Below are positions 41,701-48,862 of a DNA stretch of 64,000 bases, piece after piece. This stretch comes from Methylopila turkensis. Lineage in GTDB: Bacteria; Pseudomonadota; Alphaproteobacteria; Rhizobiales; Methylopilaceae. Position 1 is the first letter of the stretch, and each line of letters starts with the position of its first letter. The stretch spans positions 1,297,610 through 1,361,609 of the forward strand of contig NZ_BSFL01000001.1 of the NCBI RefSeq assembly GCF_027922325.1, read 5' to 3'. The notes beneath the pieces are model-generated. The model was not told the DNA's origin, searched no databases, and worked only from the letters and a program-made list of their open reading frames with translations. Made by a program: the position numbers and the translations under genes.

Positions 41701-43344
41701 GCCGGCCCATTGTGAGCCGTTGCCGGAATAGGCGAAGGCGACGGGCGCCTCGCGTCCGACCGCGCTGTCGAGGGTCGCGCCGGGGGCCTCGCCCGTCTCG
41801 GCGAAAGCGGCGAGCGTCGGGCCCCATGTGGCGGGATCGTCGCTCTCGAGCACGAGGCGGCGGCCGAGCAGGTCGCGCGTCGCGGCGACGCTGGTCGCCA
41901 CGTGCCGCGCGCGGGCGACGTCGCGGCCTTCGAGCGTCTTCGCGTAAGCCGCGGCGAGCTCCGTCAGCGCCTCGCGCGAGCGCGCCGAGAGCGCGAGCAC
42001 CGGCGCCGGGCCGCCGGCCTCGACGGCGCGCGGCGAGGAACGGCCGGCGCGGTCGTCCGGCGTCGGGTCGCAGACGATGACATGGGCGTTGGTGCCGCCG
42101 AAGCCGAAGGAGTTCACGCCCGCGTAACGCGCGCCGGCGCCGCGCGGCAGCGGCGTCGCCGCGGTCGCGACGGCGAGCTTCAGCTCGTCGAACGGGATGT
42201 CGGGGTTGAGCGCCGTGACGTGGAGCGAGGCCGGTAAGAGGTCGTGCTCGAGCGCGAGATCGGCCTTCAGCAGGCCGACGAGCCCGGAGGCCGCCTCGAG
42301 ATGGCCGACATTGGTCTTGACCGAGCCGATCGGCAGCGGCGGCCCCTTGCGGGCCTTCAGCAGGCCGCCGACCGCCCCGGCTTCCGCCGGATCGCCGACG
42401 CGCGTGCCGGTGCCGTGCGCCTCGATGAAGGCGAGCCGTTCGAGATCGATATCTGCCTCGCGATAGACCCGCTCCAGCAGCGCGAGCTGAGCGTCGGGCG
42501 AGGGCAGCGACATGCCGACGGTGCGGCCGTCGGAATTAACGTCGGACGCGGCGATCATGACCCGCATGCGGCGGTGCGCCGCGCGGGCGGCGTCGGCGCG
42601 CTCGATCACCACCGCGACGCCGCCTTCGGCGCGCACGTAGCCGTCCGCGTTGGCGTCGAAGGCGCGGCAGCGGCCGCCCGGCGACAGCATCGTGGCCTGC
42701 GCGAAGGAGATGAACGGGAACGGGCTGCCGAGGATGTTGACGCCGACCACGATCGCCCGCTCGATCCGGCCGGAGCGGAGAGCTGCGACCGCCTCGTTCA
42801 GCGCGACGAGCGAGGACGAGCAGGCGGTGTCGACCGTGAAGCTCGGGCCGCGCAGGTCGAACAGGTACGAGATGCGGTTCGAGACGATCGACAGCGTGTT
42901 GCCGGTCGCGAAGTAGGGGTCGGCCGAGGCCGGGTCGAAGATGATGCGGTTGCCGTAGTCGAGCGCCGAGGCGCCCACGAACACGCCGGTCTCGCCGCCG
43001 GCGATCGACGAAGGCGGAATCCCTGCGTCCTCCAGCGCCTCCCAGACGAGCTGCAGCGCGAGGCGCTGCTGCGGATCCATCTGCTCGGCCTCGCGCGGAC
43101 TGACGCCGAAGGCCGCGGGATCAAAGGCGTAGATGTCGTCGAGAACGCCGGCCGCGAAGGTGTAGCTCTTGCCCGGCTCGCCCTTGCGGGGGTGCAGGTA
43201 GCGAGCCGACGACCATCGCTCCTCGCCGATCGAGGTCACGGCGCAGCGGCCTTCGGAGAGCAGCCGCCAGAAGGCCGGGACATCGGGAGCGCCGGGAAGC
43301 CGACACGAACGTCCAACGACGGCGAGAGGCGCGGTTTTTTTCAT
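35764..43344 (-). CDS. Single-module reducing type I polyketide synthase (KS-AT-DH-MT-ER-KR-ACP)
   Basis: 2526-aa megasynthase. Domains by residue: KS 5-425 (Cys175 in DTACSSS, His310 in EAHGTGT, His348 in NVGHLE); AT about 530-830 (Ser627 in GHSVGE, His731 in YPFHT, malonyl-like); DH about 900-1170 (His929 in HKVGGRVVIPG, Asp1092 in DFDACFHG); C-methyltransferase about 1180-1500 (ILEIAAGTG at 1386-1394); ER about 1740-2050 (HGGAGGVG at 1923); KR about 2120-2330 (GGLGGFG at 2126, Tyr2268); ACP about 2395-2475 (Ser2437 in GMDSLMG). No thioesterase; a 50-residue tail follows. The layout suits iterative synthesis of a largely reduced chain. Start ATG 43344 (MKKTAPLAVVGRSCRLPG). Release is probably by the overlapping downstream oxoamine synthase. 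Confidence 0.95.
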   Translation of the reverse strand: MKKTAPLAVVGRSCRLPGAPDVPAFWRLLSEGRCAVTSIGEERWSSARYLHPRKGEPGKSYTFAAGVLDDIYAFDPAAFGVSPREAEQMDPQQRLALQLVWEALEDAGIPPSSIAGGETGVFVGASALDYGNRIIFDPASADPYFATGNTLSIVSNRISYLFDLRGPSFTVDTACSSSLVALNEAVAALRSGRIERAIVVGVNILGSPFPFISFAQATMLSPGGRCRAFDANADGYVRAEGGVAVVIERADAARAAHRRMRVMIAASDVNSDGRTVGMSLPSPDAQLALLERVYREADIDLERLAFIEAHGTGTRVGDPAEAGAVGGLLKARKGPPLPIGSVKTNVGHLEAASGLVGLLKADLALEHDLLPASLHVTALNPDIPFDELKLAVATAATPLPRGAGARYAGVNSFGFGGTNAHVIVCDPTPDDRAGRSSPRAVEAGGPAPVLALSARSREALTELAAAYAKTLEGRDVARARHVATSVAATRDLLGRRLVLESDDPATWGPTLAAFAETGEAPGATLDSAVGREAPVAFAYSGNGSQWAGMGRRLHAQDAAFRARLDEIDAVFGALAGWSVKEVLFADDLADRLKRAEFAQPLLFAVQEATTAALAAAGVTPDVVLGHSVGEVAAALAAGALTLEQACAVVHSRSLHQEIAWKAGVMAAVLLPADEVETLLADGGFAGVEIAAVNSARSVTVSGPESEIRELGRFARGRRIAVRVLDIDYPFHTGLIEGVRAPLLADLATLKPKAGKIAFVSSVTGALTDGATLDAGYWWDNVRQPVRFADAVEAAAAAGARVFVEIGPRPVLQTYVSDVLAAAEIPAGVLSCDDHGPGDHDPVRRALARVVAKGGRVTRDQVFGKLNGPAVRLPGYPWQNSRFAVGMTADGESLYQGYDRHPLIGARVRAFADDWIAHLDPANAPLIAEHKVGGRVVIPGAALAEMALAAGRAWLGVEAVELLDFEISHALTLDADSITEVRTRMSPESRTVEILSRPRLRSDDWTLHAVGRVGAPPSLAAEAPAPAPDAGETYSGAELYALAGQHGLDFGPSFQVAERIERPTPDRLVVTLAPEAARGPRDARYGLHPADFDACFHGLLALFGAHGHRPDVTYLPMRFGALRLLRPGATIARADIAIRRFSARSIDATFTLTDAAGEVIATLRDARFRAVTLARRTPLERLAYHVAPALVGPAPGAPEAAAVAASDIVARARALGLVTDAPERADDDLLLEAFAVVAAHDALSGVFGRGRKPATLADLVRRGRLAPTSVRYAGRLLALLQQRGHASRAGDVWTLAPSTGLPRAAEIVRTVLADHPDRGAECVMASRALALMPRVLALGAEEGAPFGAATLAHAGSAAPLVADGVRAVADLVRALVADAPADRPIRILEIAAGTGALTRALAKLGLDPRVTLTVSDPDATAVERLRFAFAGRPGVAVTAFDPAVDGGDADVFDLVVGALGWGRALASPEAVRRLAGRLADNGALALAALQPSAFLDVVFGLDPSWFERFEADHDAAGFAREAGEWTADLADARLSDHAVLALDGARAPTSLVLATRRRRAGDDAVAGRAGVLVVGEAAGGRGALAQSLARALDGDGRAASLHAATSGANGNGRHAPRPWGEPAELGLTAAAKNGPKPEVVVALDGEGPDDAATATLRAGWLLGLVRAATAVDARLWVVAPGSLSGAVGVAGERADQAALAGFLRVVRNEFRGHDIRLIDVSADLGTDEAARAVAAEIAAPRADVELVINAHGVRAPRLRHGLPLAPQAGDSGAPRAAALDTGREGGLDDVAWRAAPLKPPAAGEVAIEVAAVGLNFRDVMWALGLLPEEALEDGFAGPGLGIECSGVVTAVGDGVSGLAVGDRVVAFASGAFASHVTVPEIAVAPLPEGLAFEEGATIPVCFLTAYYALVELANIKRGEWVLIHGGAGGVGLAALQIAQWRGAKVVATAGSDEKRALLRTLGATHVLSSRSLEFMDEVKRLTGGQGVDVVLNSLFGEAIERSLATLKPFGRFLELGKRDFYANSRLGLRPFRRNISYFGIDADQLLVHRPELGRKLFRDVLKLFGKGVFAPLPYRAFEATEVGDAFRLMQQSGHVGKIVVRPLDPADLPASAPEPFRSADGAHVLVGGLGGFGLATAEWLVAHGATKLALIGRSGATSAAAAAGVARLEALGATVRAYACDAADAAALDVVLKDVRAALGPIGGAWHVAMVLEDALLANLDAERFEAALRPKIDGAKALDRLTADDPLGQFVIYSSATTVIGNPGQANYVAANAWLEALARNRRRSGRPALAVAWGALGDVGYLARTGEVKEKIQRRLGHATLSGAEALEGLGTVLAAGDPAPEAAVVAIAPIDWAAARRDLAYLASPMFAQVLAGAEMGPQDAVEQIDLAALVRGKDARAARDIVAEILAGEVARILKLPAKEISPQRPLAELGMDSLMGLELRMSVERRFDVELPLVAIGDSTTLITIAQSIVARIHDPDAGAETSAVNADLVQRHIADDVGHEDLAEFGEAVEARRAALGGAAG

Positions 43345-43746
43345 GAGCGACGACGCGGACCTGCCTCGATTGCTGCGCCCCGCGCCTGCCGGCGGAAGGC
43401 GGACGCGCGCCGCCCCGGAGCGACGCGACCGAATCGCGAAACCTCGGCCGGGCGCCACATGGTCGGACGCGCGTGACGGAAACGTGACGGTCGAAGGGGG
43501 CGCAGCCGAGATATCCCGTCTGCCTCAGGGCCTGTCAAGCGCGCGGCGACGTTCGCCCCGCGACGGCCGGCGGGCCGGAACGTCGCCGTTTCGCAGGTTA
43601 CGCCTGTCGTCGAACGCGCCGGCGCGAGCCGAGCCATGTGTTCCCCTTGCCTGCGGAACGGCCTTCACGGACCGCTCCCGCCGACAGGCTACACGACTTT
43701 GGGAGCGCTCCGCCATCGTCCTCTGCGCGATGCGGGAACCGGAGCC
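43345..43746. other. 402-bp non-coding region upstream of the PKS
   Basis: No convincing gene is present; open frames here are GC-driven. It contains a tandem repeat (43473-43490) described separately and a short self-complementary GAGCGCTC near 43712. It must hold the promoter of the PKS operon, but no clear -35/-10 pair is visible. Confidence 0.6.
43473..43490 (-). promoter_or_regulatory. Pho-box-like tandem repeat upstream of the PKS
   Basis: On the minus strand, two CCGTCAC repeats are separated by GTTT, giving an 11-bp period, about 130 bp before the PKS start. The classical Pho box is two CTGTCAT/C repeats with a 4-bp AT-rich spacer, so each half differs by one base. Another OmpR/PhoB-type regulator with 11-bp phased sites could use it instead. 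Confidence 0.45.
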
Positions 43747-44094
43747 TTACGGCTTGGAGAGCCGCCGCGCGTTGGCCCGCACGGCGCGCGCGGCGGGGCG
43801 CATCGCCGCTTCGCCGGCCGCGACCATGACGCCGGCGGCGGCCATCGGCGAAGACGTCACGCCAAGCCGGCTGAGCACGCGCCCGGCCGCCATTCCGCCT
43901 TCCCAGGCGGCCATGACCTTCTCCGACATCATGCGCTGGGCTTCCGCCGCGCCGGCCGCTGTGGGCGAACAGCCCTCCTGGGCCATGCGCGCGACGCGGG
44001 TCGCGACCACGAACCCGGCGAAAGGCCCCATGGCGGCGAACCCGCCGACGAGCGCCGCCTGGCGCCGCCAGAGGTCGAAAATGTCGGATGTCAT
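43747..44094 (-). CDS. Small hypothetical protein with hydrophobic N-terminal half
   Basis: 115-aa protein that I do not recognise securely; some similar short alphaproteobacterial proteins are labelled antifreeze-like or phasin-like. Residues about 12-35 form a hydrophobic stretch (AALVGGFAAMGPFAGFVVATRV), followed by a helix MMSEKVMAAWEGGMAAGRVL and an Ala/Met-rich segment (SSPMAAAGVMVAAGEAAMRPAARAV), and a basic end. ATG 44094. Divergent from the EamA gene and upstream, on the same strand, of the PKS unit but 400 bp away. Confidence 0.7.
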   Translation of the reverse strand: MTSDIFDLWRRQAALVGGFAAMGPFAGFVVATRVARMAQEGCSPTAAGAAEAQRMMSEKVMAAWEGGMAAGRVLSRLGVTSSPMAAAGVMVAAGEAAMRPAARAVRANARRLSKP

Positions 44095-44250
44095 GCGCGC
44101 TGGGCGCTCCTGGTTCGGGCAGGCCGGCGCTCCGTTTCGGGACAGCCATGCGTGAGCGGACCTTGGACCCGACGTGCGAGCTGGTCCATGCTGCTTTCGG
44201 CCGCGCCTGCTTCGCGCCCCACACCACATCCTCGCCATGAAGCGAGCGTC

Positions 44251-45171
44251 ATGCGTTTCACCGACATCGGCCGCGCCCTGTTCGGGCGGCCTTACCTCCT
44301 GCTCTCCCTCACCTCGCTGTTCTGGGCCGGCAACATCGTGCTGGGCCGGTTCGTCGCCGGGCACATTCCGCCGATCGCGCTGGCCTGGATGCGCTGGAGC
44401 GGCGCGGCCTGCATCCTGCTCGCCTTCGCCTGGCCGCACCTGAGGCGCGACTGGCCCTTGGTCCGCGCCAACCTGCCCCTGCTGACGCTGCTCTCCTTCA
44501 CGGGCGTCAGCGTCTACAACGCGATGGCCTATTGGGGTCTGCAGCGCACGGAGGCCCTCAACGCGCTGCTGATCCAGTCCACCGGACCGCTGCTGATCGC
44601 GCTGTGGGGCTTCGCCCTGTTCCGGGAGACGCTGTCCGCGCGCCAGTTCGCCGGCGTCACCGTCTCGCTCGCCGGCGTCGCGGTGATCATCACCCGGGGC
44701 GATCCGGCGGCGCTCGCCGACCTCCGGCTGAACCCCGGCGACGTCTGGGTGCTTTCGGCGATGATCCTGTATGCGCTTTATTCCGCCCTGCTCCGGATCA
44801 AGCCCGCGATGCACTGGCTGTCCTTCGTGGCGGCGACGAGCGCGCTCGGCGCGCTGCTGCTGACGCCCGCCTTTCTCTGGGAGCTGGCGCAGGGCCGCGC
44901 GCCGACCGCGGACGCCACGACCTTCGCGGCGATCGCCTACGTCGCGGTGTTTCCCTCCACGCTCGCCTACCTGTTCTTCAACCGCGGCGTGGAGCTGATC
45001 GGGGCGAACCGGGCCGGGCCGTTCTTCCACCTCATGCCCGTTTTCGGTTCCGTTCTCGCCATCGCCTTCCTCGGCGAACGGCCCGCCGCGTTTCACGCGA
45101 TCGGCTTTCCGCTGGTGCTGCTCGGCGTGTTCGTCGCCTCCCGCGCCGCGCGGCCCGCGCCGCCGCCGTGA
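44251..45171 (+). CDS. EamA/DMT-family transporter
   Basis: 306-aa inner-membrane protein with ten predicted membrane segments in two EamA repeats (about 12-140 and 150-292). It opens RPYLLLSLTSLFWAGNIVLGRFVAGHIPP, and the second repeat ends RAGPFFHLMPVFGSVLAIAFLGE, both strongly family-like. Members export amino acids or metabolites. The ATG at 44251 (MRFTDIGRAL) is chosen because the frame upstream is antisense to the small gene before it. Substrate unknown. Confidence 0.92.
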   Translation: MRFTDIGRALFGRPYLLLSLTSLFWAGNIVLGRFVAGHIPPIALAWMRWSGAACILLAFAWPHLRRDWPLVRANLPLLTLLSFTGVSVYNAMAYWGLQRTEALNALLIQSTGPLLIALWGFALFRETLSARQFAGVTVSLAGVAVIITRGDPAALADLRLNPGDVWVLSAMILYALYSALLRIKPAMHWLSFVAATSALGALLLTPAFLWELAQGRAPTADATTFAAIAYVAVFPSTLAYLFFNRGVELIGANRAGPFFHLMPVFGSVLAIAFLGERPAAFHAIGFPLVLLGVFVASRAARPAPPP

Positions 45172-45175
45172 GCGA

Positions 45176-45658
45176 TCAATTGAGAACCTCGTCCGGGCCG
45201 GACTTCACCCTCAGCAGGTTGAACCGCAGCGACACCGTGCAGCCCGAAATCGTCCAGAAATTCGCGAACGTCGCGGTCACGTTGATCGAGCTCGTGTCCG
45301 TCGCCGGCGTGGCCGGGGCCTGCGTCCACGCGGTGATCCCGCCCGCGCGGCTCGCCACGTTGAGCGTCGAGCCCACCGACTGGCCGGAATAGTTGATCCC
45401 CGCCCGGAACGTGTTGGCGGGAACGGTCATGGCGAAGCTCGCGCGCGTCGTCACATAGGCGAGATAGCTGTCGCCGCTGTTGCCGAAGGCCGGATAGGCC
45501 GGGCGATAGGTGATCCGCGCGTAATCTCCGACCGTCGCCGAGTTGCCGCAGGCGGTGCTCGCGGCCGTCACCGCGGCGCTGCCGACATACATGATCTCGG
45601 CGTTCGCGCCCGTCGCGAACGCGGCGGCGACGCAACCTGCCAGCACGGCGGTCTTCAT
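45176..45658 (-). CDS. Secreted hypothetical protein A (paralogue of B)
   Basis: 160-aa exported protein. Signal peptide about 1-20 (MKTAVLAGCVAAAFATGANA), then a beta-rich, Ser/Thr-rich mature chain with two cysteines (TACGNS and ISGCTVSLRF) likely to form a disulfide. I do not recognise a named family. It shares layout and local similarity with the protein encoded just upstream at 45686 (NFWTISGCTVSLRFNL versus HFLAINNCTVTFRAAY). Converges with the EamA gene. Confidence 0.8.
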   Translation of the reverse strand: MKTAVLAGCVAAAFATGANAEIMYVGSAAVTAASTACGNSATVGDYARITYRPAYPAFGNSGDSYLAYVTTRASFAMTVPANTFRAGINYSGQSVGSTLNVASRAGGITAWTQAPATPATDTSSINVTATFANFWTISGCTVSLRFNLLRVKSGPDEVLN

Positions 45659-45685
45659 GGCGGCGAGGCTCCGGGTGTCGATGCG

Positions 45686-46189
45686 TCAGGGACGCGGCGA
45701 ATAGGCCGCGCGGAACGTCACGGTGCAGTTGTTGATGGCGAGAAAGTGCGCGAGCGCGCCCCGGTACTCGATGAACACGGTGGCGGCGGTGATGGTCGCC
45801 GGGATCGAGCTGAAGCGGGCGTAGGTGGCGGCGCGGTTCGCGAGCAGCACGCCGTTGTGCGCCGCCCCGAACGACGCGTAGGTCCCGGACGCCTCGCCCG
45901 GCGTGCCCGGCATGATGTAGACCGCGTTGGCCTGGCCGTCGTGATTGAAGCTCATCCGGGTGGTCGTGCCGTTGGCCCCCAGCCCCGCGGGCCGCAGCAG
46001 CGTGCGTAGCACCGTGCCGACGCCGATCGTCTGCCGTTCGTTCTTGTTCGACGTGCAACTGGGCGTGACGGTGAGGATCGTCGCCTCGCCCTGCCACACC
46101 ACAGTCGTCGCGGACTGGGACTGCGCCTGCGTCGCGACGGTGGAAGCCATGGCGACCGCGGCCGCCGCGACAAGCCCGATGCGCGTCAT
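45686..46189 (-). CDS. Secreted hypothetical protein B (paralogue of A)
   Basis: 167-aa exported protein with signal peptide about 1-24 (MTRIGLVAAAAVAMASTVATQAQS). The mature part resembles protein A: an early Cys (TVTPSCTSN), a turn VGTVLRTLLRPAG (A has VGDYARITYRPAY) and a late Cys (AINNCTVTF). It ends 27 bp before A, so the two are probably one operon. The ATG at 46189 is set by the signal peptide. Function unknown; a small beta-sandwich envelope or adhesin-like role is possible. Confidence 0.8.
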   Translation of the reverse strand: MTRIGLVAAAAVAMASTVATQAQSQSATTVVWQGEATILTVTPSCTSNKNERQTIGVGTVLRTLLRPAGLGANGTTTRMSFNHDGQANAVYIMPGTPGEASGTYASFGAAHNGVLLANRAATYARFSSIPATITAATVFIEYRGALAHFLAINNCTVTFRAAYSPRP

Positions 46190-46260
46190 GGGGCGGGCCT
46201 CGTGATCGGGAACGGTCCGCGACGCGGACCCGTCCAGGTGAAAACCGAACGCCATGCGCA

Positions 46261-46293
46261 CAAAAAAGAACCGGCCCCAAGAGTGGAGCCGGT
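46261..46293 (-). terminator. Rho-independent terminator of fhs
   Basis: On the minus strand, a 9-bp stem (ACCGGCTCC pairing with GGGGCCGGT, one G-T pair) with a 6-nt loop is followed by TTCTTTTTT. It lies about 75 nt past the fhs stop and before protein B. Confidence 0.88.
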
Positions 46294-46322
46294 CCTGTCC
46301 TGTCTCAATCCCGGACGAGTAC

Positions 46323-46358
46323 GTACGCCCGACGGCGTACGGAGGCGGGGCTCCCGCC
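46323..46358. repeat. Two short hairpins after fhs
   Basis: GTACGCC/GGCGTAC with a 4-nt loop (46323-46340) and GGCGGG/CCCGCC with a 3-nt loop (46344-46358) lie between the fhs stop and its terminator. They may protect the mRNA end or add to termination. Confidence 0.55.
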
Positions 46359-46368
46359 CCTTGGCGCG

Positions 46369-48042
46369 TCAGGCGATGCCGTCGATCGTGCCGTCGGGCA
46401 GCAGCTTGATGTTGGCCGAGGCTGGAACCTTCGGCAGGCCCGGCATGGTCATGATCTCGCCGCAGACCACCACCACGAAGCCCGCGCCGGCCGAGAGCCG
46501 GACCTCGCGGATCGGCAGCGTGTGCCCGGTCGGGGCGCCGATCGCGTTCGGATCGGACGAGAACGAGCTTTGGGTCTTGGCGATGCAGACCGGGAACTTG
46601 CCGTAGCCGGCGTCCTCCCAGTCCTTGAGCTGCTTCTTGATCGCGGGCGACGCCGTCACCTTGTCGGCGCGGTAGATCTCTTTCGCAATCGTCTCGACCT
46701 TCTCGAACAGCGGCAGGTCTTCGGAATAGAGCGGCTTGAAATTCGAGGGCTCCTCGCCGGCGATCTTCACCACCGCGCGGGCGAGACCCTCGGCGCCGGC
46801 GGCGCCGTCCGCCCAATGCTTGCAGACCACGGCCTCGACGCCGAAGTCCTCGCGCACCGCCTTCTGCAGCGTCTCGATCTCGGCTTCGGTGTCGGCGAAG
46901 AAGTGGTTGATGCCGACCACCACCGGCACGCCGAACTTCTTGGTGTTTTCGATGTGGCGTCCGAGGTTGACGAGGCCCTTCTTCAGCGCCTCGACGTTCT
47001 CGGTCTTGAGGTCGTTCTTGGCCATGCCGCCATGCATCTTAAGCGCGCGCACGGTCGCGACGATCACCACGACGTCCGGCGCGAGGCCGGAGAAGCGGCA
47101 CTTGATGTCCATGAACTTCTCGGCGCCAAGGTCGGCGCCGAAGCCGGCCTCGGTCACGGTCCAGTCCGCGAGCTTCATCGCCGTCGTGGTCGCGATCACC
47201 GAGTTGCAGCCATGGGCGATGTTCGCGAACGGGCCGCCATGGATGAAGACCGGCGAGCCGTCGATCGACTGCACCATGTTGGGACGCAGCGCGTCGCGCA
47301 GCAGCACGCCGAGCGAGCCCTGCGCATCGACGTCCCTGGCCGTGATCGGCTTGCGGTCGGGCGTGTAGGCCACGACGATGCGGCTGATGCGCTCCTCGAG
47401 GTCGTGCAGGTCGTTGGCGAGACAGAAGATCGCCATGATCTCGGAGGCGACGGTGATGTCGAAGCCGGCCTCGCGGGTGTAGCCGTTCGTCGGCGCGCCG
47501 ACGCCTGAGATGATGGAGCGCAGCGTGCGGTCATTCATGTCAAGCACGCGCCGGAACACGATGCGGCGCGGGTCGATGTTGAGCGGATTGCCCCAATAGA
47601 GCGAGTTGTCCACGAGAGCGGCGAGCAGGTTGTTCGCCGAGGTGATGGCGTGGAAGTCGCCCGTGAAATGCAGGTTGATCTGCTCCATCGGGATGACCTG
47701 CGCCTTGCCGCCGCCGGCCGCGCCGCCCTTCACGCCGAACACAGGCCCGAGCGACGGCTCGCGCAGGCACATGATGGCCTTCTCGCCGATGTAGTTCAGC
47801 GCGTCGCCGAGGCCGACGGTCGTGGTGGTCTTGCCTTCGCCCGCCGGCGTCGGCGAGATCGCCGTCACGAGCACCAGCTTCGCGCCCTCCTTCTTCGGAA
47901 GGCCCGCGATGAAGCGGTCGTCGACCTTGGCGATGTGCTTGCCGTGGAGGTGGAGGGCGTCTTCGGGAATGCCGGCCTTGGCGGCGATCTCGGTGATCGG
48001 CTTGAGCGTCGCGGCGCGGGCGATCTCGATGTCGGTCGGCAT
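46369..48042 (-). CDS. fhs: Formate-tetrahydrofolate ligase
   Basis: Makes 10-formyl-THF from formate, THF and ATP, linking formate to one-carbon metabolism; 557 aa, standard length. Motifs: [16 protein letters not shown] (ATP site, about 62-77), [18 protein letters not shown], and [17 protein letters not shown]. The start at 48042 ([11 protein letters not shown]) is preferred to an upstream 28-codon extension. Common in methylotrophic and other formate-using alphaproteobacteria. Ends in a strong terminator. Confidence 0.97.
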   Translation of the reverse strand: MPTDIEIARAATLKPITEIAAKAGIPEDALHLHGKHIAKVDDRFIAGLPKKEGAKLVLVTAISPTPAGEGKTTTTVGLGDALNYIGEKAIMCLREPSLGPVFGVKGGAAGGGKAQVIPMEQINLHFTGDFHAITSANNLLAALVDNSLYWGNPLNIDPRRIVFRRVLDMNDRTLRSIISGVGAPTNGYTREAGFDITVASEIMAIFCLANDLHDLEERISRIVVAYTPDRKPITARDVDAQGSLGVLLRDALRPNMVQSIDGSPVFIHGGPFANIAHGCNSVIATTTAMKLADWTVTEAGFGADLGAEKFMDIKCRFSGLAPDVVVIVATVRALKMHGGMAKNDLKTENVEALKKGLVNLGRHIENTKKFGVPVVVGINHFFADTEAEIETLQKAVREDFGVEAVVCKHWADGAAGAEGLARAVVKIAGEEPSNFKPLYSEDLPLFEKVETIAKEIYRADKVTASPAIKKQLKDWEDAGYGKFPVCIAKTQSSFSSDPNAIGAPTGHTLPIREVRLSAGAGFVVVVCGEIMTMPGLPKVPASANIKLLPDGTIDGIA

Positions 48043-48153
48043 GAAGCGGTGTCCCGAGGCGTCAGAAAAAAGGGCGAGGCCGATGCGGCCGGTCGCTTTT
48101 TTCACCTGCCGGACGCGGCTTCGCAACCGTGTCCGAGCACCGCAGACGAAGGT

Positions 48154-48384
48154 CTATGCCTCGGGACAGAGGCGAATCGCGGGTCCCGCGCAGGGCGCCG
48201 GAGCCGCGAGAACCGCATGGCGGCGCGCGATGTCGGCGAGCCGGTCGGCTGCGGCGACGATCGCGGATTCGCAGGTGGCGAGCAGCAGGAGAAGCAGCGG
48301 CCCGGCGATCACGGCGAGCCGCGCGCGGGACGCGCGCGCCGGCCCCCGGCGGCGCTCCGCCGACCCAAGCCACCCCGCCGCCAC
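48154..48384 (-). CDS. Small hypothetical protein downstream of the secretin-N-like gene
   Basis: 76-aa candidate with one hydrophobic segment (ARLAVIAGPLLLLLLATCESAIVAAADRL) that could be a signal anchor, then a soluble end with three cysteines overall (TCES, PCAG, LCPE). The GTG start lies 4 bp after the stop of the upstream gene, which supports translation as a pair. Not recognised; coding status is moderate because GC bias produces many open frames here. Confidence 0.45.
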   Translation of the reverse strand: MAAGWLGSAERRRGPARASRARLAVIAGPLLLLLLATCESAIVAAADRLADIARRHAVLAAPAPCAGPAIRLCPEA

Positions 48385-48388
48385 GACG

Positions 48389-48862
48389 TTACTGGCCGAC
48401 GCCGACGGACATGCCCTGCCGCTGGCTGATCTGGCCCGCGGTCGTGGTGAATGTGTCCTGGTTGTCGCCGATGGCGAGCACCGGCTCGCAGCGAGGGTTG
48501 CAGGAGAAGCTCTCGCGCTTCGCCCCGCGCTGGACCATGACGGTGTTGTTCTGGCCGCGGGCCACGCTGACGATCGTCTCGGACAGCACCTCGCCGCGCG
48601 CGTCGAGCAGCACGATGTTGGTGCTGCCGAAGCTCTTACCGGTCACGACGATGACGCCGTTGCGCTGGGTCGTGGCGTCGGCGATCAGCGGGTTGCCGAT
48701 GACGATGGTCGCGACGCCGTCCGGCGCGCGCATCAGGCTCGCGCGGTCGACGGTGACGTCGAGCTGGCTCTCGGCCGCCTGCGCGGCCGCCGCCGTCGCC
48801 AGCAAGGCAGCCGTCGCCGCAACTGCGGCGCGCAGAAAATTTCTTGCAGCGTGTATGCGCAT
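48389..48862 (-). CDS. Secreted pilus-assembly N-terminal (secretin-N-like) domain protein
   Basis: 157-aa exported protein. Signal peptide about 1-29 (FLRAAVAATAALLATAAAAQA), then a T2SS/T3SS pilus N-terminal domain (about 30-112): ATIVIGNPLIADATTQRNGVIVVTGKSFGSTNIVLLDARG, given here as a position range, matches the same domain in CpaC (VFVADPAVANAVV..LIGTAPGQTDVKFLD). It lacks the secretin barrel. Two Cys (SCNPRC) near residue 125. The ATG at 48862 is set by the signal peptide. Divergent from the Flp pilin gene, so likely an accessory part of the pilus. Confidence 0.82.
   Translation of the reverse strand: MRIHAARNFLRAAVAATAALLATAAAAQAAESQLDVTVDRASLMRAPDGVATIVIGNPLIADATTQRNGVIVVTGKSFGSTNIVLLDARGEVLSETIVSVARGQNNTVMVQRGAKRESFSCNPRCEPVLAIGDNQDTFTTTAGQISQRQGMSVGVGQ

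Noticed and set aside
43343..44155. Plus-strand 270-codon frame over the PKS upstream gap
   Set aside because: S/A/R-rich translation without motifs, overlapping the 115-aa gene in antisense.
48043..48153. Tetrahydrofolate riboswitch upstream of fhs
   Set aside because: No conserved pairing pattern could be recognised in this 110-base gap.
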